Assembly: GCF_026626335.1 (NCBI RefSeq)
Contig: NZ_JAPNTZ010000010.1
Coordinates: 62,001 to 126,000, forward strand
Source of the DNA: Paractinoplanes pyxinae
GTDB lineage: Bacteria > Actinomycetota > Actinomycetes > Mycobacteriales > Micromonosporaceae
Length of the DNA stretch: 64,000 nt
Reading direction: 5' to 3'
Shown: one piece after another, positions 41,272 through 50,459 of the stretch
Numbering within the stretch: the stretch's first letter is position 1
Layout: every line of letters starts with the position of its first letter
The notes under the pieces: generated by a model
The model's input: the letters and a program-made list of their open reading frames with translations, nothing else
Told to the model about the DNA's origin: nothing
The model's database searches: none
Program-made: the position numbers and the translations under genes

Positions 41272-42669
41272 ATGGAGATGGAGAACCATCCCCCGGCCCG
41301 CTACGAACGGGCCGTCCGTCAGGCCCAGGCCGACGGCCGCGTGCCCGCCCTCGCGGTCGCCCTGCACCGCGCCGACCGCGAACCCTGGGTATTCACCGTG
41401 GGCGACTCCGGAAACTCCGATCACCCGCTCGGGGCGGACACCCGGTTCCGGATCGGCTCGATCACCAAGACGTTCACCGCGGTGCTCGTCATGCAGTGCC
41501 GCGACGACGGGCTGCTGGGCCTCGACGACCCGATCGCCAAGCACCTGCAGGTGCCGGCCCACGGCGACGCCACCGTACGGCGGCTGCTCTCCCACACGGC
41601 CGGGTTCCAGCGGGAACCGTACGGTGACATCTGGGACACGCTGCGCTCGCCCGGCGACGACGAGGTGCTGGCCCAGCTCGACCGGGCCGAACGGGTGCTG
41701 CCCAACGGGCGCCGCTACCACTACTCGAACCTGGGCTTCGCCGTGCTCGGCCAGCTCGTGGCCAAGCTGCGCGGCGGCACCTGGGCCGAGCTGGTGACCG
41801 AGCGGGTGATCGAACCGCTCGGGCTGCGCGCCACCACGCTGCAGCCGCCCGCGCAGTCGGCCGTCGGCTACGTGGTGGACGACTTCTCGGACGCGGCCCG
41901 GCCCGAGCCGCGGACCGACCTGGGCGGCGTCAGCCCGGCCGGCCAGCTGTGGAGCACCGCCGGCGACATGGCCACCTGGGGCGCCTTCCTGGCCGACCCG
42001 GCGAGCGCCGACCCGCAGGGCCGCGTGCTGGCGGCGGCGACCCTGGACGAGATGCGCTTCCCGGCCACGGTCACCCATGAGGCGCTGTGGCTGGACGGCT
42101 TCGGCCTGGGGCTGATCATCGAACCGCAGGGCCGCTTCGTGACGCACGTGGGGCACGACGGCGCGATGCCGGGGTTCCGGGCTTCGGCGTACGGGCGGCG
42201 GGGCGGGGAAGGCGTGCCGGCCGGCCTCGGTTGCGCGGTGCTCGGCTCGTCCGGCGGCTCCCGGGTGATCAACGAGCTCGCGCACGACCTGCTCCGGCTG
42301 GCCGTCGAGCTCGACCCGGCCGAGGTGCGGCCGTGGCGGATCGCGCCCCCGGCGCCCCAGGAGTACCGGTCGATCCTCGGCCCCTGGTACAGCGAGGGCT
42401 CGCCGGTCGTCTTCTCGTGGCACGGCGGCGCCCTGCAGGCCCGGCTGCCCGACGTAGCCGCGGACGTGCCGCCGTCGATGTTCGAGCCCGTCGCCGGGCA
42501 GCCGGACGTGCTGCGTACGGTCAGCGGCCGCGAGGCCGGGGAACTGCTGCGCCTGACCCGCGACGAGTCGGGCCGGGTGGTGCGGATGCACTGGGCCACC
42601 TACCGGGTCACGCGGGTGCAGGACGGCTTCGACGGAGGGGCCGCGTCGGACGGCGGTTTCGACGCCTGA
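41272..42669 (+). CDS. Serine hydrolase of the beta-lactamase / penicillin-binding-protein-like family
   Basis: 465 residues, no signal peptide. Class C beta-lactamase fold: the SxxK nucleophile motif is FRIGSITKTFTAVLV (Ser near residue 63), YxN is YHYSNLGFAVLGQL (near 155), and the third motif is HVGHDGAMPGF (near 287). A C-terminal domain of about 110 residues (PWYSEGSPVVFSWHGGALQARLP) is lipocalin-like, as in other members. Members are esterases or D-amino acid peptidases and rarely beta-lactamases. It is divergent from the glucosidase gene with a 45-bp gap and could share the CebR-like operator. ATG 41272 or 41278 is possible. Confidence 0.85.
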   Translation: MEMENHPPARYERAVRQAQADGRVPALAVALHRADREPWVFTVGDSGNSDHPLGADTRFRIGSITKTFTAVLVMQCRDDGLLGLDDPIAKHLQVPAHGDATVRRLLSHTAGFQREPYGDIWDTLRSPGDDEVLAQLDRAERVLPNGRRYHYSNLGFAVLGQLVAKLRGGTWAELVTERVIEPLGLRATTLQPPAQSAVGYVVDDFSDAARPEPRTDLGGVSPAGQLWSTAGDMATWGAFLADPASADPQGRVLAAATLDEMRFPATVTHEALWLDGFGLGLIIEPQGRFVTHVGHDGAMPGFRASAYGRRGGEGVPAGLGCAVLGSSGGSRVINELAHDLLRLAVELDPAEVRPWRIAPPAPQEYRSILGPWYSEGSPVVFSWHGGALQARLPDVAADVPPSMFEPVAGQPDVLRTVSGREAGELLRLTRDESGRVVRMHWATYRVTRVQDGFDGGAASDGGFDA

Positions 42670-42783
42670 CGCGGCGATAATGGCATCGGCGGGGACGCGG
42701 CCGAGCGGATACGATGGCACGATCCTCAAGCACGCCGACCGACCCGGGCGGCGAAGAGAACGAGAGCAGGTGGCGGAGGCCCT

Positions 42784-43872
42784 TTGGGCCGCCCTATGAC
42801 CGGTACGCCGAACCCTTCCAGCGCGGGCTCCAGCGGCGCGGCGCGGGTGCAGACCAAGATCTCGGTCACCGACCCCAAGATCATGGTGAACCTGCTGGGT
42901 GCCAAGGATGAAATCCTGCGGCTCATCGAGCGAACCCTCGCCAGCGACGTGCACGTCCGCGGCAACGAGATCACCATCACCGGCGATCCCGCCGAGAACG
43001 CCACCGCCGAGCGCCTCTTCTCCGAGCTGATCGAACTGATCGAGCGGGGCGAGACGCTGAGCGTCGACTCGGTGCGCCGCACCGCGGCGATGCTCGAGGA
43101 CGCGACGGCCGAACGCCCGGCCGAGGTGCTGACGCTCAACATCCTCTCCCGGCGCGGCAAGACGATCCGGCCCAAGACGCTGGGTCAGAAGCGCTACGTC
43201 GACTCCATCGACGAGAACACCATCGTCTTCGGCATCGGCCCCGCCGGCACCGGCAAGACGTACCTGGCGATGGCCAAGGCCGTCCAGGCGCTGACGGCCA
43301 AGCAGGTCAGCCGGATCATCCTCACCCGCCCCGCGGTCGAGGCGGGCGAGCGGCTGGGCTTCCTGCCCGGCACGCTCAACGAGAAGATCGACCCCTACCT
43401 GCGCCCGCTGTACGACGCGCTGCACGACATGCTCGACCCCGAGTCGATCCCGCGCCTCATGGCCGCGGGCACGATCGAGGTCGCGCCGCTGGCCTACATG
43501 CGCGGCCGCACGCTCAACGACGCTTTCATCATCCTGGACGAGGCGCAGAACACGACGCCCGAGCAGATGAAGATGTTCCTGACCCGGCTCGGGTTCGGCG
43601 CCAAGATCGTGGTCACCGGCGACGTCACCCAGGTCGACCTGCCGGGCGGCACGACCAGCGGTCTCAAGGTCGTCCGCGAGATCCTGCAGAATGTCGAGGA
43701 TGTGCACTTCGCCGAGCTGTCCAGCTCCGACGTCGTGCGGCACCGGCTGGTGGCCGAGATCGTCGACGCGTACGCGCGCTACGACGACGAGCAGGAACGC
43801 GCCGCCACACAATCCGTCCACGCCGTCCCCGGCCGCGCCGCCAGCGGTGGCCGCACGGGGCGCCGGCGCTGA
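42784..43872 (+). CDS. phoH: PhoH-family ATPase
   Basis: 362 residues from TTG 42784, four bases after GGAGG; ATG 42796 is an alternative but lies far from that site. The N-terminal KH-like part is KIMVNLLGAKDEILRLIERTLASDVHVRGNEITITG. The ATPase core has Walker A FGIGPAGTGKT (about residues 149-159), RPAVEAGERLGFLPGTLNEKIDPYLRPLYDAL and Walker B AFIILDEAQN (about 247-256). PhoH proteins are linked to RNA metabolism with YbeY, the next gene. The order phoH-ybeY-CNNM-cdd-era is strongly conserved in actinobacteria. Confidence 0.95.
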   Translation: MGRPMTGTPNPSSAGSSGAARVQTKISVTDPKIMVNLLGAKDEILRLIERTLASDVHVRGNEITITGDPAENATAERLFSELIELIERGETLSVDSVRRTAAMLEDATAERPAEVLTLNILSRRGKTIRPKTLGQKRYVDSIDENTIVFGIGPAGTGKTYLAMAKAVQALTAKQVSRIILTRPAVEAGERLGFLPGTLNEKIDPYLRPLYDALHDMLDPESIPRLMAAGTIEVAPLAYMRGRTLNDAFIILDEAQNTTPEQMKMFLTRLGFGAKIVVTGDVTQVDLPGGTTSGLKVVREILQNVEDVHFAELSSSDVVRHRLVAEIVDAYARYDDEQERAATQSVHAVPGRAASGGRTGRRR

Positions 43873-43895
43873 TCCCAAGGGGTAAAAGCACCACT

Positions 43896-44363
43896 ATGTC
43901 CATCGAGATCGCCAACGAGTCGGGAGTCGAGGTCGACACCGACGCGATCCTCGCGGTGGCCCGGCACGCCCTCGACGAGATGGGGGTCAACCCGCTCGCC
44001 GAGCTGTCGATCCTGCTCGTCGACATCGACTACATGGCCGAGCTCAACCACCGCTGGATGGGCGGCGACGGCCCGACCGACGTGCTCGCGTTCCCGATGG
44101 ACGAGGGCAGCGTCGACCACGGTCCCGGCGAGGCCGGCGTGGGCGAGCCGGCCCTGCTCGGCGACATCGTGCTCGCCCCCGAGGTGGCGGCCAAGCAGGC
44201 CGTCGCGGCCGGGCACTCGGCCGCCGACGAGCTGCACCTGCTCACCGTGCACGGCGCGCTGCACCTGCTCGGCTACGACCACGCCGAGCCGGAGGAGGAG
44301 CGCGAGATGTTCGCCCTGCAGAACCGGCTGCTCCAGAGCTGGCGGGCCGGACGGGCCGGCTGA
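43896..44363 (+). CDS. ybeY: Endoribonuclease / rRNA maturation factor YbeY
   Basis: 155 residues. Zinc-binding motif HGALHLLGYDH (about residues 118-128), with three His, is complete. The upstream LLVDIDYMAELNHRWMGGDGPTDVLAFPMDEG is the usual family strand-loop. YbeY is needed for 16S rRNA 3' processing and ribosome quality control. It starts 23 bp after phoH and is followed by the CNNM gene after 3 bp, so it is in one operon. Confidence 0.95.
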   Translation: MSIEIANESGVEVDTDAILAVARHALDEMGVNPLAELSILLVDIDYMAELNHRWMGGDGPTDVLAFPMDEGSVDHGPGEAGVGEPALLGDIVLAPEVAAKQAVAAGHSAADELHLLTVHGALHLLGYDHAEPEEEREMFALQNRLLQSWRAGRAG

Positions 44364-44366
44364 GCC

Positions 44367-45743
44367 GTGGACCCCGCCCATCTGCTAGCAGCCGCGCCGG
44401 CCTCGGCCGGCCTCCCCGACGTGCAGCTCATCGTGTTCGCGGTGCTGCTGGTGTTCCTGGCCGGCCTCGCCTCGATGGCCGACGCCGCCCTGGGCAGCGT
44501 CTCGGCCGCCCGCGCGGCGGAAATGGCCCGCGAGGGCGAGCGGGGCGCCTCGGCGCTGGCCGCGGTCGCCTCCAACGTGGTGCGCCACCTCAACCTGCTG
44601 TTGCTGCTGCGGCTGCTGTGCGAGCTCACCGCGACCACGCTGGTCGCGCTGGTCGCCGTGGACAGCTGGGGCATCGGCTGGACGGCGGCGCTGGTCACCG
44701 CGGGCACGATGACGGTGGTCAGCTTCGTCGTGGTCGGGGTCGCGCCGCGCACGGTGGGGCGCCAGCACGCGTACGCGGTCGGCAAGGCCGCGGCGCCGCT
44801 CGTGCGCTGGCTCGGCAAGGTGCTCAACCCGCTGGCCTCGCTGCTGATCCTCATCGGCAACGCGGTCACCCCGGGCAAGGGCTTCCCCGAGGGGCCGTTC
44901 GGCAGCCAGGTCGAGCTGCGCGAACTGGTCGACCTGGCCGAGCAGCGCGGCGTCGTCGAGCACGGCGAACGCGAGATGATCCACTCGGTCTTCGCGCTGG
45001 GCGACACGATCGCCCGCGAGGTGATGGTGCCGCGCACCGAGATGGTGTGGATAGAGGCCTCGAAGAGCCTGCAGCAGGCGCTCTACCTGTTCCTGCGGTC
45101 CGGCTTCTCGCGCATCCCGGTGATCGGCGAGAGCGTCGACGACGTGCTCGGCGTGCTCTACCTGAAAGACGTTATTCGGCGTACGCAGAACGGCGACCCG
45201 GCGTCGACGGCGCAGGCGGTGGCCGACCTGATGCGGCCGGCCACCTTCGTGCCCGAGTCGAAGCCCGTCGACGACCTGCTGTCCGAGATGCAGGCAGCCC
45301 GCACCCACCTGGTGATCGTGGTCGACGAGTACGGCGGCACGGCCGGCCTGGTCACGATCGAGGACATCCTGGAAGAGATCGTCGGCGAGATCACCGACGA
45401 GTACGACGTCGAGCGGCCCCCGGTGGAACACCTCGAGGACGGCGCCGTACGCGTCACGGCCCGCCTGCCGATCGAGGACCTGGGCGAGGAGTTCGGGGTC
45501 GAGCTGCCCGCCGACGAGGTCGAGACGGTCGGCGGCCTGCTGGCCCAGACGCTGGGGCGGGTGCCGATCCCGGGCGCTACGGTCGACGTCGGCGGCCTGC
45601 ACCTGGTCGCCGAGGGCACGACCGGCCGGCGCAACCGGATCGACTCGGTTCTGGTGCGCCGCATCGAGCCGCCCGAGCCCGCCGTCGCCAACCCCGCCGA
45701 CAACCCGACCGAGAACGAGGAGAAACAGACCGCCGATGCCTGA
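44367..45743 (+). CDS. CNNM/CorC-family transporter-associated protein (hemolysin family)
   Basis: 458 residues from GTG. The N-terminal DUF21 membrane domain has about four helices (IVFAVLLVFLAGLASMADAALGSV; LLLLLRLLCELTATTLVALVAV; ALVTAGTMTVVSFVVVGVA). Two CBS domains run at about 215-345 (VMVPRTEMVWIEASKSLQQALYLFLRSGFSRIPVIGE; LMRPATFVPESKPVDDLLSEMQAARTHLVIVVDEYGGTAGLVTIEDILEEIVGEI). The C-terminal CorC_HlyC domain follows (about 365-440). Implicated in Mg or Co efflux; the old hemolysin label is not supported by function. Confidence 0.93.
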   Translation: MDPAHLLAAAPASAGLPDVQLIVFAVLLVFLAGLASMADAALGSVSAARAAEMAREGERGASALAAVASNVVRHLNLLLLLRLLCELTATTLVALVAVDSWGIGWTAALVTAGTMTVVSFVVVGVAPRTVGRQHAYAVGKAAAPLVRWLGKVLNPLASLLILIGNAVTPGKGFPEGPFGSQVELRELVDLAEQRGVVEHGEREMIHSVFALGDTIAREVMVPRTEMVWIEASKSLQQALYLFLRSGFSRIPVIGESVDDVLGVLYLKDVIRRTQNGDPASTAQAVADLMRPATFVPESKPVDDLLSEMQAARTHLVIVVDEYGGTAGLVTIEDILEEIVGEITDEYDVERPPVEHLEDGAVRVTARLPIEDLGEEFGVELPADEVETVGGLLAQTLGRVPIPGATVDVGGLHLVAEGTTGRRNRIDSVLVRRIEPPEPAVANPADNPTENEEKQTADA

Positions 45744-46083
45744 GACGGACACGTTGAGCGCCGAGGACACCAAGCTGGTCACCCTGGCCCGGAGCGCGCG
45801 CGCCCGGGTCGGCGCGGCCGAGGGGGCGGCGGTCCGCGACCAGGACGGCCGCACGTACGCGGCGGCCACGGTGGCGCTGCCCAGCCTGTCGGTGACGGCA
45901 CTGCAGCTGGCGGTGGCGTCGGCGGTGGCGTCGGGGGCCAAGCTCATCGAGGCGGCGGCGGTGGTCACCGAGACGGCTTCGCTCGAGCCCGCGGGCCAGG
46001 CGGCGGTGCGCGACCTGGCCGCCACGGCCCCCATCCACGTGGCCGACCCGACCGGCAGCCTGTGCGGCACGGTCACAGCATGA
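45736..46083 (+). CDS. Cytidine-deaminase-like protein without zinc ligands
   Basis: 115 residues, start overlapping the CNNM gene by 8 bp, and its stop overlaps the era start. The length and the pattern (LVTLARSARARVGAAEGAAVRDQDGRTYAAATVALPSLSVTALQLAVASAVASGA) follow the deaminase fold. The HAE and PCxxC zinc motifs are absent: the place of HAE reads VALPSLSV, and there is a single Cys near the C-terminus. It is the actinobacterial Era-linked CDD paralogue and is probably not a cytidine deaminase. A structural or nucleoside-binding role is possible. Confidence 0.8.
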   Translation: MPETDTLSAEDTKLVTLARSARARVGAAEGAAVRDQDGRTYAAATVALPSLSVTALQLAVASAVASGAKLIEAAAVVTETASLEPAGQAAVRDLAATAPIHVADPTGSLCGTVTA

Positions 46084-47657
46084 CCGACGACAACCAGCCC
46101 TCGAAGGCTCGCAAGCCCCGCACCCGCGGAGCCGCATCCGCAGCTCAGGGCTCCGGTGCCGCGGCCGGTGCTGCTTCGCGCGCGGGGGAGCGGCCTGCGG
46201 CAGCGCGGGGCGGCAGCGACCGAGCCGGACGTTCCGCGGGTGCCGATCGGGCCGGACGCTCGACGGGTGACTCGGGCGCAGGCCGAACCGCGGGCGCCGG
46301 CGCATCGGGTGCGAGCGAGCGGCGGCTGACGGCGGGGGAGCGGAACGAACTCCGGCGGCAGGAGAGGCGGGCGGCGCGGCGGACCGAGAGCTCGTCCGGA
46401 GGACGGCGGGAAAATCCGAGAGCCGGCGGCGAGCCCAACCGACGCGCGGGCGCCCGGGCACAGCGGGCAGGCGATGGGCCGACCGACGCAAGCGGGAAAG
46501 ATGTCACTCGTACGTCTAAAAAGCGCGACGTGACCGCCAACAGCGACCAGAAGCCGCAAAGAGAAGCCCGCGACCGACGGCCGAAGCGGGTCGGGGCTGA
46601 TGGCGAGGCGTTGCCGGAGCGCGGCGGCGCCCGGAACAGTCAGCGGTTGCGACAGGCCGGCGCCCCCAGCGGCCCGGCGGCGAGAGCGACCGCTCGAGAT
46701 GACCGCAAGCCGGCCGAGGGGACCAGCGGTCAGCGCGTGCACAAGCATCAGGAAGCCACGATCGCGGCAGCGCCGGACGACGTCTATCGCGCCGGTTTCG
46801 CGTGCTTTGTCGGGCGGCCCAATGCCGGCAAGAGCACGCTGACCAACGCGATCATCGGGCAGAAGATCGCCATCACCTCGAACAAGCCGCAGACGACGCG
46901 GCACGTGATCCGGGGCATCGTGCACCGCGAGAACGCGCAGCTCGTGCTGGTGGACACGCCTGGTCTGCACCGGCCGCGCACGCTGCTCGGCGAGCGGCTG
47001 AACGACCTGGTGCGCGAGGTGTGGAGCGAGGTCGACGTGATCGGCGTCTGCTTCCCGGCCGACGAGCCGGTGGGCAAGGGCGACCGGTTCATCTCGTCGG
47101 AGCTGGCCGAGCTCAAGGCGACGGTGATCGCGGTGGTGACCAAGGTCGACCTGGTCGACTCGGCGACGCTGGCCAAGCATCTGCTCGCGGTGAGCGAGTT
47201 GTACGACTTCGCCGAGATCGTGCCGGTCAGCGCGGTCTCCGGGCATCAGGTCGCCACGCTGGTGGATGTGCTGGTCAGACATCTGCCGGAGTCGCCGCAG
47301 CTCTACCCGGACGACGTGCTGACCGACGAGCCCGAGCAGGTGCTGATCGCCGAGCTGATCCGGGAGGCGGCGCTCGAGGGTGTGCGCGACGAGTTGCCGC
47401 ACTCGATCGCGGTGCTCGTGGAAGAGATGATGGCCGAGGGCGGCGTCACCAAGATTTACGCTGATCTTTATGTGGAACGCGACAGCCAGAAGTCGATCGT
47501 GATCGGGTCGAAGGGCGCGCGGCTCAAAGAGGTCGGCAGTAATGCCCGGGCGCAGATCGAACAGCTGCTCGGCACGCGCGTGTATCTCGATCTTCATGTG
47601 CGGGTCGCCAAAGAGTGGCAACGTGACCCTCGTCAGCTGCGCAAACTCGGTTTCTGA
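46080..47657 (+). CDS. era: GTPase Era with a long disordered N-terminal extension
   Basis: 525 residues, against about 300 in most bacteria. Residues 1-230 are low-complexity Ala/Gly/Arg/Ser/Asp sequence with repeats of RAGRSAGADRAGRSTGDSGAGRT type and a basic stretch SKKRDVTANSDQKPQREARDRRPKR. The Era core then has G1 FVGRPNAGKST (about 244), TSNKPQTTRHVIRGI, DTPGLHRPRTLLGERLN and VTKVDLVD. The KH domain is KIYADLYVERDSQKSIVIGSKGARLKEVG near 465-493. Era binds the 3' end of 16S rRNA in 30S assembly. Start ATG 46080 overlaps the previous stop (ATGA). A shorter form from an internal start cannot be excluded. Confidence 0.9.
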   Translation: MTDDNQPSKARKPRTRGAASAAQGSGAAAGAASRAGERPAAARGGSDRAGRSAGADRAGRSTGDSGAGRTAGAGASGASERRLTAGERNELRRQERRAARRTESSSGGRRENPRAGGEPNRRAGARAQRAGDGPTDASGKDVTRTSKKRDVTANSDQKPQREARDRRPKRVGADGEALPERGGARNSQRLRQAGAPSGPAARATARDDRKPAEGTSGQRVHKHQEATIAAAPDDVYRAGFACFVGRPNAGKSTLTNAIIGQKIAITSNKPQTTRHVIRGIVHRENAQLVLVDTPGLHRPRTLLGERLNDLVREVWSEVDVIGVCFPADEPVGKGDRFISSELAELKATVIAVVTKVDLVDSATLAKHLLAVSELYDFAEIVPVSAVSGHQVATLVDVLVRHLPESPQLYPDDVLTDEPEQVLIAELIREAALEGVRDELPHSIAVLVEEMMAEGGVTKIYADLYVERDSQKSIVIGSKGARLKEVGSNARAQIEQLLGTRVYLDLHVRVAKEWQRDPRQLRKLGF

Positions 47658-47765
47658 TATCGCTTTCGCCGGATCGCCGAAGATCTAAACGTCGCGATAT
47701 ATTGATTATGGGATAGTTCACGCCGGTTTGCGACCTTAGCGCCGAGTTGGGTAACAACAAAGCCT

Positions 47766-48824
47766 ATGCGAAACCGGTACCTGGATCTGCTGCGCGCCGC
47801 CGCAACCGTCCGGGTCGTGGTCTATCACTCGACCGGCTGGGTGGCTCTCACCATTGTCTTCCCGGCCATGTCGGTGATGTTCGCGCTGGCCGGCTCGATG
47901 ATGGCGGCCTCGCTCGACCGTTACGGCCCGTTCGCGGTGGAGCGCCGCCTGCACCGCCTGCTGCCGGCGTTGTGGGTGCTGGTCGCCGTGGCCGTGCCGA
48001 TGATGCTGCTGCTCGACGGCATGGCCTGGAACTGGCAGGTGCTGCTGTGGGCGTTCCCGATCGAGGATCCGCCGGCCGAGGGCTTCTGGCTCGAGGGTCT
48101 GGCCGCGATGTGGTACCTGCGCGACTTCCTGTGGTTCGTCCTGCTGTCCCCGCTGCTGCTGCCGCTGTTCCGGCGGTTCCCGCTGGCCACCCTTTCCCTC
48201 CCGTACGTGGCCCTGGCCCTGATCACCTTCTCGGGCGCTCAGCCCCACGCCGTACCGAGGGACCTGGCCCTCTACGGCGGCGCCTGGCTCCTGGGGTTCG
48301 CCCACCACGACGGAATGCTGTCGGGCCGCCAGGGCTTCCTGGCGCGCTACCGCTGGTGGATCGCCGGGGTGCTGGCCACCGCCGGGGCGACCTGGGCGCT
48401 GACCCACCCGGGTCCGCGCGGCTACGACCTCAACGACATCCCGTTGGCCAACGCGCTCTGGTCGGCCGCCTTCATCCTGGTCGTGCTCGGCTTCTCGCCG
48501 CGGATCGCCTCGAACCGGATTCTCACGGTGCTCAACGCGCGGGCACTGTCGATCTATCTGTGGCACGTGCCGCTGATCATCATCGTGGTCCGCTTCGCCG
48601 AGGCGACCGGCCTGCCCGTGCACGGCTGGGTCGGCATCTCGTGGCGCCTGGCCGTGGTGACGGTGCTGCTGACCATCGTGGTGCTGCTGGTCGGCTGGGT
48701 CGAGGACATCTCGGCCGGCCGCCGCCCGTCGCTGATCCCCGGCCGGACCCGCCGCGTCGCCCCGATCTCCCCGGCCCCGGCCGGCGCCGCGTTCCCTCAG
48801 CGGGAGCGGATCACCAAGGGCTGA
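47766..48824 (+). CDS. Acyltransferase family 3 membrane protein
   Basis: 352 residues with about ten hydrophobic segments. The N-terminal RYLDLLRAAATVRVVVYHSTGW corresponds to the R-x10-H motif of acyltransferase-3 proteins (the His in VVYHSTG). Later blocks AMWYLRDFLWFVLLSPLLLPLF and LSIYLWHVPLIIIVV are also typical. Such proteins O-acylate cell-surface polysaccharides, antibiotics or lipids, with substrate not predictable. It sits alone; its 3' end overlaps the convergent thioesterase gene by 28 bp. Confidence 0.85.
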   Translation: MRNRYLDLLRAAATVRVVVYHSTGWVALTIVFPAMSVMFALAGSMMAASLDRYGPFAVERRLHRLLPALWVLVAVAVPMMLLLDGMAWNWQVLLWAFPIEDPPAEGFWLEGLAAMWYLRDFLWFVLLSPLLLPLFRRFPLATLSLPYVALALITFSGAQPHAVPRDLALYGGAWLLGFAHHDGMLSGRQGFLARYRWWIAGVLATAGATWALTHPGPRGYDLNDIPLANALWSAAFILVVLGFSPRIASNRILTVLNARALSIYLWHVPLIIIVVRFAEATGLPVHGWVGISWRLAVVTVLLTIVVLLVGWVEDISAGRRPSLIPGRTRRVAPISPAPAGAAFPQRERITKG

Positions 48825-49558
48825 CTGACCTGCCCGACGCCGCCCTCGAAGTCGTACAGCTCGCCAGTGGTCAGCCCCAGCCCGTCGGCGCTCAGGGCGG
48901 TCCGGCAGGCCAGGTGCACCCACTCACCGTTGGCCGGGCGCAGCAGCGTGGTCGTCATGGTGGGCGGGATCGACAGCCACTTGTCCATCGGCAGCACCGC
49001 CGACATCCCGTTCGCCGAGTCGGCCACGATCAGCGCCCGGTCCTGCCCGTCGATCGGCTGCCCCTCGACGAGCGGCATCCGGACGCGCGTCCAGACGTGC
49101 GTCTCGCCGTCGGCCACGCCCAGCTCGCCCTTGGTCGTCCGCCACTCGATCGCCTCGCCGTAGCCCCAGCCGTCGAAGTTCGGGAAGCCCACGCTGCCGT
49201 CGCCCTCGGGCAGCGGGTCGGCGTGGTCGACCGGTGTGCTGATCGGGGGCTGCGGGCCGGGAGCGATGTGCCAGGCTCGGGCCGTCACCGCGACCCGCCC
49301 GTCGACGACCATGCGGGCCTCGTTGAGCGTGGTCAGCCGGCCCGGCTTGATCGGCGACGCCTCGACCCGGAAGTCGCGGCGGGGGATCGGGCCCAGGAAG
49401 TCGACCGAGATGCGGGCCAGACGCAGCCCGGCCACCGTGAGCACCCGGCCCAGCAGCGCGGCGGGCGGGCCGCCGTGCTGCATCTCGGTGTCCCAGGGGC
49501 TCTCGGTCGACCGGGTGGGGCGGAACTCGTCGTCGCCGAGGGGCAGATAGAAACTCAT
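48797..49558 (-). CDS. Thioesterase family protein (double hotdog, TesB-like)
   Basis: 253 residues. The N-terminal half has TEMQHGGPPAALLGRVLTV with the HGGPPAALL motif, and ARISVDFLGPIPRRDFRVEASPIKPGRLTTLNEARMVVDGR. The C-terminal half repeats the hotdog (MDKWLSIPPTMTTTLLRPANGEWVHLACRTALSADGLGLTTGELYDFEGGVGQVSQPLVI). It hydrolyses acyl-CoA or related thioesters; substrate unknown. Start overlaps the stop of the upstream DUF4097 gene by 4 bases (ATGA), so the two are coupled. Confidence 0.85.
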   Translation of the reverse strand: MSFYLPLGDDEFRPTRSTESPWDTEMQHGGPPAALLGRVLTVAGLRLARISVDFLGPIPRRDFRVEASPIKPGRLTTLNEARMVVDGRVAVTARAWHIAPGPQPPISTPVDHADPLPEGDGSVGFPNFDGWGYGEAIEWRTTKGELGVADGETHVWTRVRMPLVEGQPIDGQDRALIVADSANGMSAVLPMDKWLSIPPTMTTTLLRPANGEWVHLACRTALSADGLGLTTGELYDFEGGVGQVSQPLVIRSR

Positions 49559-50340
49559 GCCCCGATGACTACCGCATTTCCGCTCGCCGTGCGCAGGTTG
49601 ATCTCGTTCTTGGCCGTCGGGTCGTCGACGATTCCCTGTACGTCCTTGTCGCCCGAGCCGGTGGTGGCGCTCACCTTGTAGCTGCCCTCGGGCACCTGCA
49701 CGTGCACGTCGCCGCTGGTGGTCTGCGCGGTCACCGAATTGGCCGTGGTCAGCACCGCGTCGATGTTGCCCGAGGTCACCTTGAGCTTGACCGGGGCGGC
49801 GATGTCCATGGCCTCGATGTCGCCCGAGGTCAGCTGCACCTCGACCGGCTTCTTGGCGTTGACGACCCGGATGTTGCCCGACGTGCCGCGCAGCTTGACC
49901 GCGCCGGCCGGCTCGGCCACGATGACGTCGCCCGAGGTCAGCTTCACGTCGGTGTCGCCGACCGAGTCGAACGCGACGTTGCCCGAGTCGAGCTCGCCGC
50001 TCACCTTGACCCCGGCCGGGGCGAGGATCTCGTACGACAAAGAGCAGTTGTGACCGCACGAGGCGTCGATGACCATCGTGCTGCCGTCGAGCTTGTAGGA
50101 CTCGCCGGGGTCGCCGCTGCGCCGGATGATCCGCTTGACGGTAGTCTCGGTGACCGCGGCGGTGCGGATCGAGACGTCGCCGGCCCCGCCGTCGAGGCGG
50201 ATCTCGGTGATCTTGGTCTTCTCGGTGTCCTCGTACGTCATTTTCGCCCCGAGCACCCCGGCGCACCCGGTCAGGGTGGCCGCCGTCGTCGCGGCGATGA
50301 GGACGAGGGCTCCGGCGCGCCGGGTGAGTGTCGTGGTCAT
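49555..50340 (-). CDS. DUF4097-family lipoprotein
   Basis: 261 residues. Lipoprotein signal: RRAGALVLIAATTAATLTGCAGVLG, with the lipobox LTGC. The rest is a right-handed parallel beta-helix of DUF4097 with repeating units such as GDVIVAEPAGAVKLRGTSGNIRVVNAKKPVEVQLTSGDIEAMD. There is a CGHNC motif that may form a disulfide. Proteins of this type are common in actinobacteria, outside the membrane, function unknown. It is the first gene of an operon with the thioesterase and is divergent from recO. Confidence 0.85.
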   Translation of the reverse strand: MTTTLTRRAGALVLIAATTAATLTGCAGVLGAKMTYEDTEKTKITEIRLDGGAGDVSIRTAAVTETTVKRIIRRSGDPGESYKLDGSTMVIDASCGHNCSLSYEILAPAGVKVSGELDSGNVAFDSVGDTDVKLTSGDVIVAEPAGAVKLRGTSGNIRVVNAKKPVEVQLTSGDIEAMDIAAPVKLKVTSGNIDAVLTTANSVTAQTTSGDVHVQVPEGSYKVSATTGSGDKDVQGIVDDPTAKNEINLRTASGNAVVIGA

Positions 50341-50459
50341 GGTGACGACGCTATTGCCGGCGGCCGGGCGAGCACCATCGGTCCTGTCACTGACCGGCCC
50401 CCTAGATGACCCTGAGATCCGGGTCAGGGTCGGTCGCGCGGACGAGGCAGAATGGCTGG

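Noticed and set aside
41272..42669. True beta-lactamase resistance gene
   Set aside because: The fold and SxxK/YxN motifs match, but the absence of a signal peptide and the added C-terminal domain point to a cytoplasmic esterase/peptidase-like member.
38854..43878. Single 1674-codon minus-strand frame covering the glucosidase, the hydrolase and phoH
   Set aside because: Only the part from 41226 downwards is GH3 protein. The upstream part is antisense to two clear plus-strand genes and has no domain similarity.
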